NCBI GenBank assembly: GCA_964369265.1
Contig: CAYJEV010000037.1
Coordinates: 1 to 15,660 of the forward strand
From: DAMCAP01 sp964369265
Lineage (GTDB): Bacteria; Bacillota; Clostridia; Oscillospirales; Ruminococcaceae
Direction of reading: 5' to 3'
Length of the DNA stretch: 15,660 bases
This document shows positions 12,800 to 15,660 of the stretch, in pieces. Each line of letters begins with the position of its first letter. Positions within the stretch are counted from its first letter, which is position 1. A program made the translations under genes and the position numbers. Under the pieces are notes generated by a model, which was given only the letters and a program-made list of their open reading frames with translations, searched no databases and had not been told where the DNA came from.

Positions 12800-15121
12800 A
12801 TGTTAGATAATATCTTCATCTCTGTTTTAAACACTAGTCTAACCGCATCATACATTATACTTTTCGTATTATTTATTAGGTTTTTCACAAAATCAATACC
12901 AAAATTCTATATTTATTTATTATGGAGTGTGGTTCTGATTCGCTTATTGCTTCCATTTTCATTCCAAAGTAATTTCAGTATATTTTCTTTAGCAGGTCAA
13001 AGCGAGGAAGAAATCCGCCCTTTCTCAAGCAACTCAGTCGTTGCTGAAGAGCAAGCTTTAGAGCAAAATCATCTTTCTGAAACAATAGTAGAGCAAACCC
13101 TTCCTCAAACATCAGATAGCAATATCATGCCTGAAAATATATTTGCTATTATATGGCAGATTGGTGTGGCAGCTATCTCTGGGTACGCTATTCTATCTCT
13201 TATTAAGCTTAATAAAGCCATTAAAAATGCGGTTCATCTGAAATATAATATATATACTTTAGACAACTTAAACACTGCCTTCGTTTTTGGCGCTATAAAG
13301 CCTAAAATATACATTTCCTCTTCCTTAAATGGCGAGGAAAGAGATTATATATTGCTGCACGAGCAACTTCATATAAAAAGATATGATCATATTTTAAGGG
13401 CAGTTTATTTTGCTGCCTTAGCAATACACTGGTTCAATCCTCTTGTGTGGGTCGCATTCTTTGTTAGCGCAGTTGATATGGAGATGTCTTGCGATGAAGC
13501 TGTTATCTCGAAGCTTGGAACAGAGTTAAAGCAGAATTACTCTAAATCACTTTTAAGCTTTGCCACAAACAAAAATCTAACTAGCCTTTCGCCTATCGCT
13601 TTTTCCGATAACGCTATTAAAGGGAGGATACATAATTTATTAAATTATAAAAAACTAAACTTTTGGATGGCAATAGTTGCAATAGTTTTTGTTTTAGCTT
13701 TAGCCTTTGCTCTTGTCGCTGATCCATCATCTGAGCTAAAAGATGGCATTTATCAAGTCGATGATAAATTATTTAATGAGCTTGGATTTGGAGTTATGGA
13801 CGATATCGCCATTAAAGATAATGAGCTATATATAACAGAGTACAGGCTGTGGAAAAACATAGGAGAGTTAACGCCTTTATCTAAATATTCAGAGCGATAC
13901 AATCAGATATTGACTTCATTGCCAGGCGAAGAATCTAAAAAAATATTAAGCGAATTTGATGATATGTTAATAGCTAACAGCAATGTTTATGACTATATAA
14001 TTGCAGAACATCCTGATTATGGATTGCTGGTTATGAGGATAACAATTGATATGTTCAGCATAATTGAAGATTCCGATCAGCAATACACACTTGCTGAAAT
14101 AGTCAGCATTAAGCAGACTTATGAGGATTTTAACTACGACGAAATAGTATTAGATTCTTTCTTAAGCTTAAAAGTAGAGAATAACGGAAGTTCCCAAACA
14201 TATGATCCGAGAAAATTTGATATTGCTCGCTCTTATGTTGGCAGTTATTTTGAGAATATTGAGGGTGTTGATGCTTCTCGTGCAAGCCTTGCAAGCTCTG
14301 ATGGTTCTTTTAAAATGGGATATCATATTGAAATCGCAGAAGATAGAGTTGATGAATACATAACTGGCATTTACAAAGACGAAATATCAGCTATAGCTCT
14401 AGTAACTTTCGCTCTAATGGATTATATAGATGAAGTTCGCATAGATATACATTCTAGCGGCAATGAACTCCCCAAACATATAGTTTATTATGAAAAAGAG
14501 CAAGCAATAGAGCTTTTGGGAGAAGATCATTTTGAAAGTACTACCGATAGAGAGAGCTTAAAAGAAATGCTTGATAAAATAAAAGCAGTTTCTCCTAACT
14601 TAATCTCTAAAATAGATCAAGCATTACTAGCTGAAGCCTTATCTACTCAAAGGCAAGACGAAGAAAATTTCGCTAGATATTATCAGCTGCTAACCACAAC
14701 AGAGAAAGCTAATTTACAAGCTACTATTAACTCATTTTATGATGACTATCTCAACGGAACGCTCCAGCCATATCAATATAGCTTTGAAGCATGGCGAGAA
14801 GAAAATGTTCCAACCCCAGATATATTATTTCCAAATGGAGTTAGCGAGGAAGACTTCATAATTGACCTTTGGGATTCTCACATATCAACTGATCCAACAC
14901 TCGACTATTCACCGCCATTCATAGAAGTTATAGTAAAACTATCACCATATGGAGAGAAGGAAGAAGAGGAGCTTGACTATCAAGATGACTATGAAGAGTG
15001 GTATGTTCATCAGCTAGTTCTAGAAATCGAGGAAAATCAACAAGGTGAGCTTGATATATCTATTTCAAATGCCCATATAAGCATTGATATTATTGATGAT
15101 GTTTTTTGGCAAGCTCCATAA
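12800..15121 (+). CDS. BlaR1/MecR1-like M56 membrane metalloprotease sensor
   Basis: A 773-residue integral membrane zinc protease that should cleave, or trigger cleavage of, the co-encoded repressor when its outer domain is stimulated. N-terminal helices lie at about 8-28, 35-53 and 114-134. The cytosolic metalloprotease loop has HEQLH (187-191) and the downstream glutamate in SCDEAV (E233). A fourth helix spans about 297-316. The remaining ~455 extracellular residues do not show the SxxK/STYK motif of a penicillin-binding sensor. The part around 470-600 (RSYVGSYFENI, then AIALVTFALMDYIDEV and LGEDHF) resembles DUF4825, a domain known from other M56 proteins. Other parts are acidic and unrecognised. 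The ribosome site AAGGAGG is inside the repressor's 3' end, indicating coupling. The inducing signal is unknown. Confidence 0.9.
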   Translation: MLDNIFISVLNTSLTASYIILFVLFIRFFTKSIPKFYIYLLWSVVLIRLLLPFSFQSNFSIFSLAGQSEEEIRPFSSNSVVAEEQALEQNHLSETIVEQTLPQTSDSNIMPENIFAIIWQIGVAAISGYAILSLIKLNKAIKNAVHLKYNIYTLDNLNTAFVFGAIKPKIYISSSLNGEERDYILLHEQLHIKRYDHILRAVYFAALAIHWFNPLVWVAFFVSAVDMEMSCDEAVISKLGTELKQNYSKSLLSFATNKNLTSLSPIAFSDNAIKGRIHNLLNYKKLNFWMAIVAIVFVLALAFALVADPSSELKDGIYQVDDKLFNELGFGVMDDIAIKDNELYITEYRLWKNIGELTPLSKYSERYNQILTSLPGEESKKILSEFDDMLIANSNVYDYIIAEHPDYGLLVMRITIDMFSIIEDSDQQYTLAEIVSIKQTYEDFNYDEIVLDSFLSLKVENNGSSQTYDPRKFDIARSYVGSYFENIEGVDASRASLASSDGSFKMGYHIEIAEDRVDEYITGIYKDEISAIALVTFALMDYIDEVRIDIHSSGNELPKHIVYYEKEQAIELLGEDHFESTTDRESLKEMLDKIKAVSPNLISKIDQALLAEALSTQRQDEENFARYYQLLTTTEKANLQATINSFYDDYLNGTLQPYQYSFEAWREENVPTPDILFPNGVSEEDFIIDLWDSHISTDPTLDYSPPFIEVIVKLSPYGEKEEEELDYQDDYEEWYVHQLVLEIEENQQGELDISISNAHISIDIIDDVFWQAP

Positions 15122-15150
15122 GTAAACAATATTTTACCACAAATACAAAT

Positions 15151-15182
15151 AAGGCTATGGCAGTTCATTTTGCCATAGCCTT
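15151..15182. terminator. Convergent bidirectional terminator
   Basis: A perfect 12-bp stem, AAGGCTATGGCA (15151-15162) with TGCCATAGCCTT (15171-15182), has an 8-base loop, followed by TAAAATTT. It separates the M56 gene (plus) from the unrecognised gene (minus). Confidence 0.85.
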
Positions 15183-15193
15183 TAAAATTTCAA

Positions 15194-15556
15194 TTATTTA
15201 TGTGGTTTTATATGAAGGACAAGCTTAACAGTTTGGTCAGTCACCTCAACTTCTGCCCTATCCACCATCATTCCAAGCACAATAAGCTCAGTGCCTTCGC
15301 CAATATCGGTTGCTCCCATAAGCCCCCAATACTCTTCTTCAGCGCCAAAGTACTCATTATTTTGCTCGTTATGAAAATATTCGGTTAGGTTATCCATCTC
15401 GCTTCTGTGCTTAGGGCTGTAATCAGAGTTTATAGTAACAGTGAACTCTTCGCTACAAACCTTTATGTTAGTCGTTATGTCTTTTGCACCACACCCAAAG
15501 AAAAAGGCATGAAGCTCCTCGCAGATTTTTAAAATTCTTTTTTTATCGTGACGCAT
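15194..15556 (-). CDS. Conserved-looking hypothetical protein
   Basis: A 120-residue soluble protein that I do not recognise. It has an N-terminal basic helix (MRHDKKRILKICEELHAFFF), then alternating strand patterns (ITTNIKVCSEEFTVTINSDY), an acidic and aromatic middle (FGAEEEYWGLMGATDIGEG), and a final beta hairpin (AEVEVTDQTVKLVLHI). Three cysteines (C12, C22, C33) are in the N-terminal third. There is no signal peptide or membrane helix. The start is well supported, with GGAG seven bases before the ATG. It is convergent with the M56 gene, so it shares no operon with it. Confidence 0.75.
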   Translation of the reverse strand: MRHDKKRILKICEELHAFFFGCGAKDITTNIKVCSEEFTVTINSDYSPKHRSEMDNLTEYFHNEQNNEYFGAEEEYWGLMGATDIGEGTELIVLGMMVDRAEVEVTDQTVKLVLHIKPHK

Positions 15557-15660
15557 AATCTCGCTCCAGTCCGCCGTTTTGGCTAAATATTAATAATCTA
15601 TATTTTTCTGCTACTATTAATGGAAAGTAATTGTATGGTTTTGCTAAGACAAATGCTCAT
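15557..15660. other. Upstream region of the terminal gene
   Basis: About 100 non-coding bases at the window edge. On the minus strand a possible TTTCCA / 18 bases / TATAGA pair could be the promoter of the 120-residue gene, but it is weak. I see no other feature. Confidence 0.3.

Overview
The window looks like chromosomal DNA from a low-GC Gram-positive anaerobe, most likely a member of the Clostridia. The evidence is the AT-rich composition, strong AGGAGG-type ribosome binding sites, near-consensus TTGACA/TATAAT promoters, a two-subunit iron-sulfur serine dehydratase (sdaAB/sdaAA), paired TrkA-type K+ regulators, and a BlaI/BlaR-type repressor and membrane-protease pair. It is draft sequence: there is a 100-N gap at 1062-1161 and a 10-N gap at 12283-12292. 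Species cannot be named from this sequence.

Left part (1-1530, minus strand): tRNA-Leu(GAG) with encoded CCA, a consensus promoter and a near-perfect terminator. Downstream of it lie two tandem copies of a ~120-bp, highly palindromic repeat. The outer end of each copy reproduces 15 nt of the tRNA 3' end. A single-gene unit for a GIY-YIG-domain nuclease with a TTG start follows. The 100-N gap falls exactly at the apex of one palindrome.

Middle (1588-7202, plus strand): purB, an adenylosuccinate lyase resembling the animal enzyme; secD and secF, overlapping by one base (Sec translocon accessory proteins); a MITE-like palindromic element between 14-bp direct repeats; and a CPA1-type Na+/H+ antiporter.

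7214-12012 (minus strand): a small lipoprotein gene bracketed by two nearly identical terminator hairpins, then a compact five-gene apparent operon. In transcription order this is TrkA-like 1, TrkA-like 2, an M20D amidohydrolase, sdaAB and sdaAA. It joins K+-transport regulation to amino-acid release and serine deamination.

Right end (12330-15660): a BlaI-family repressor and a BlaR1/M56-like membrane metalloprotease whose large C-terminal part is not a recognisable penicillin sensor, preceded by a promoter carrying a possible operator. A convergent, unrecognised 120-residue gene ends the window.

Most genes are housekeeping. The most unusual parts are the tRNA-derived palindromic repeats beside the nuclease gene, the MITE-like element, the recurring terminator family, and the M56 sensor with no obvious target gene beside it.
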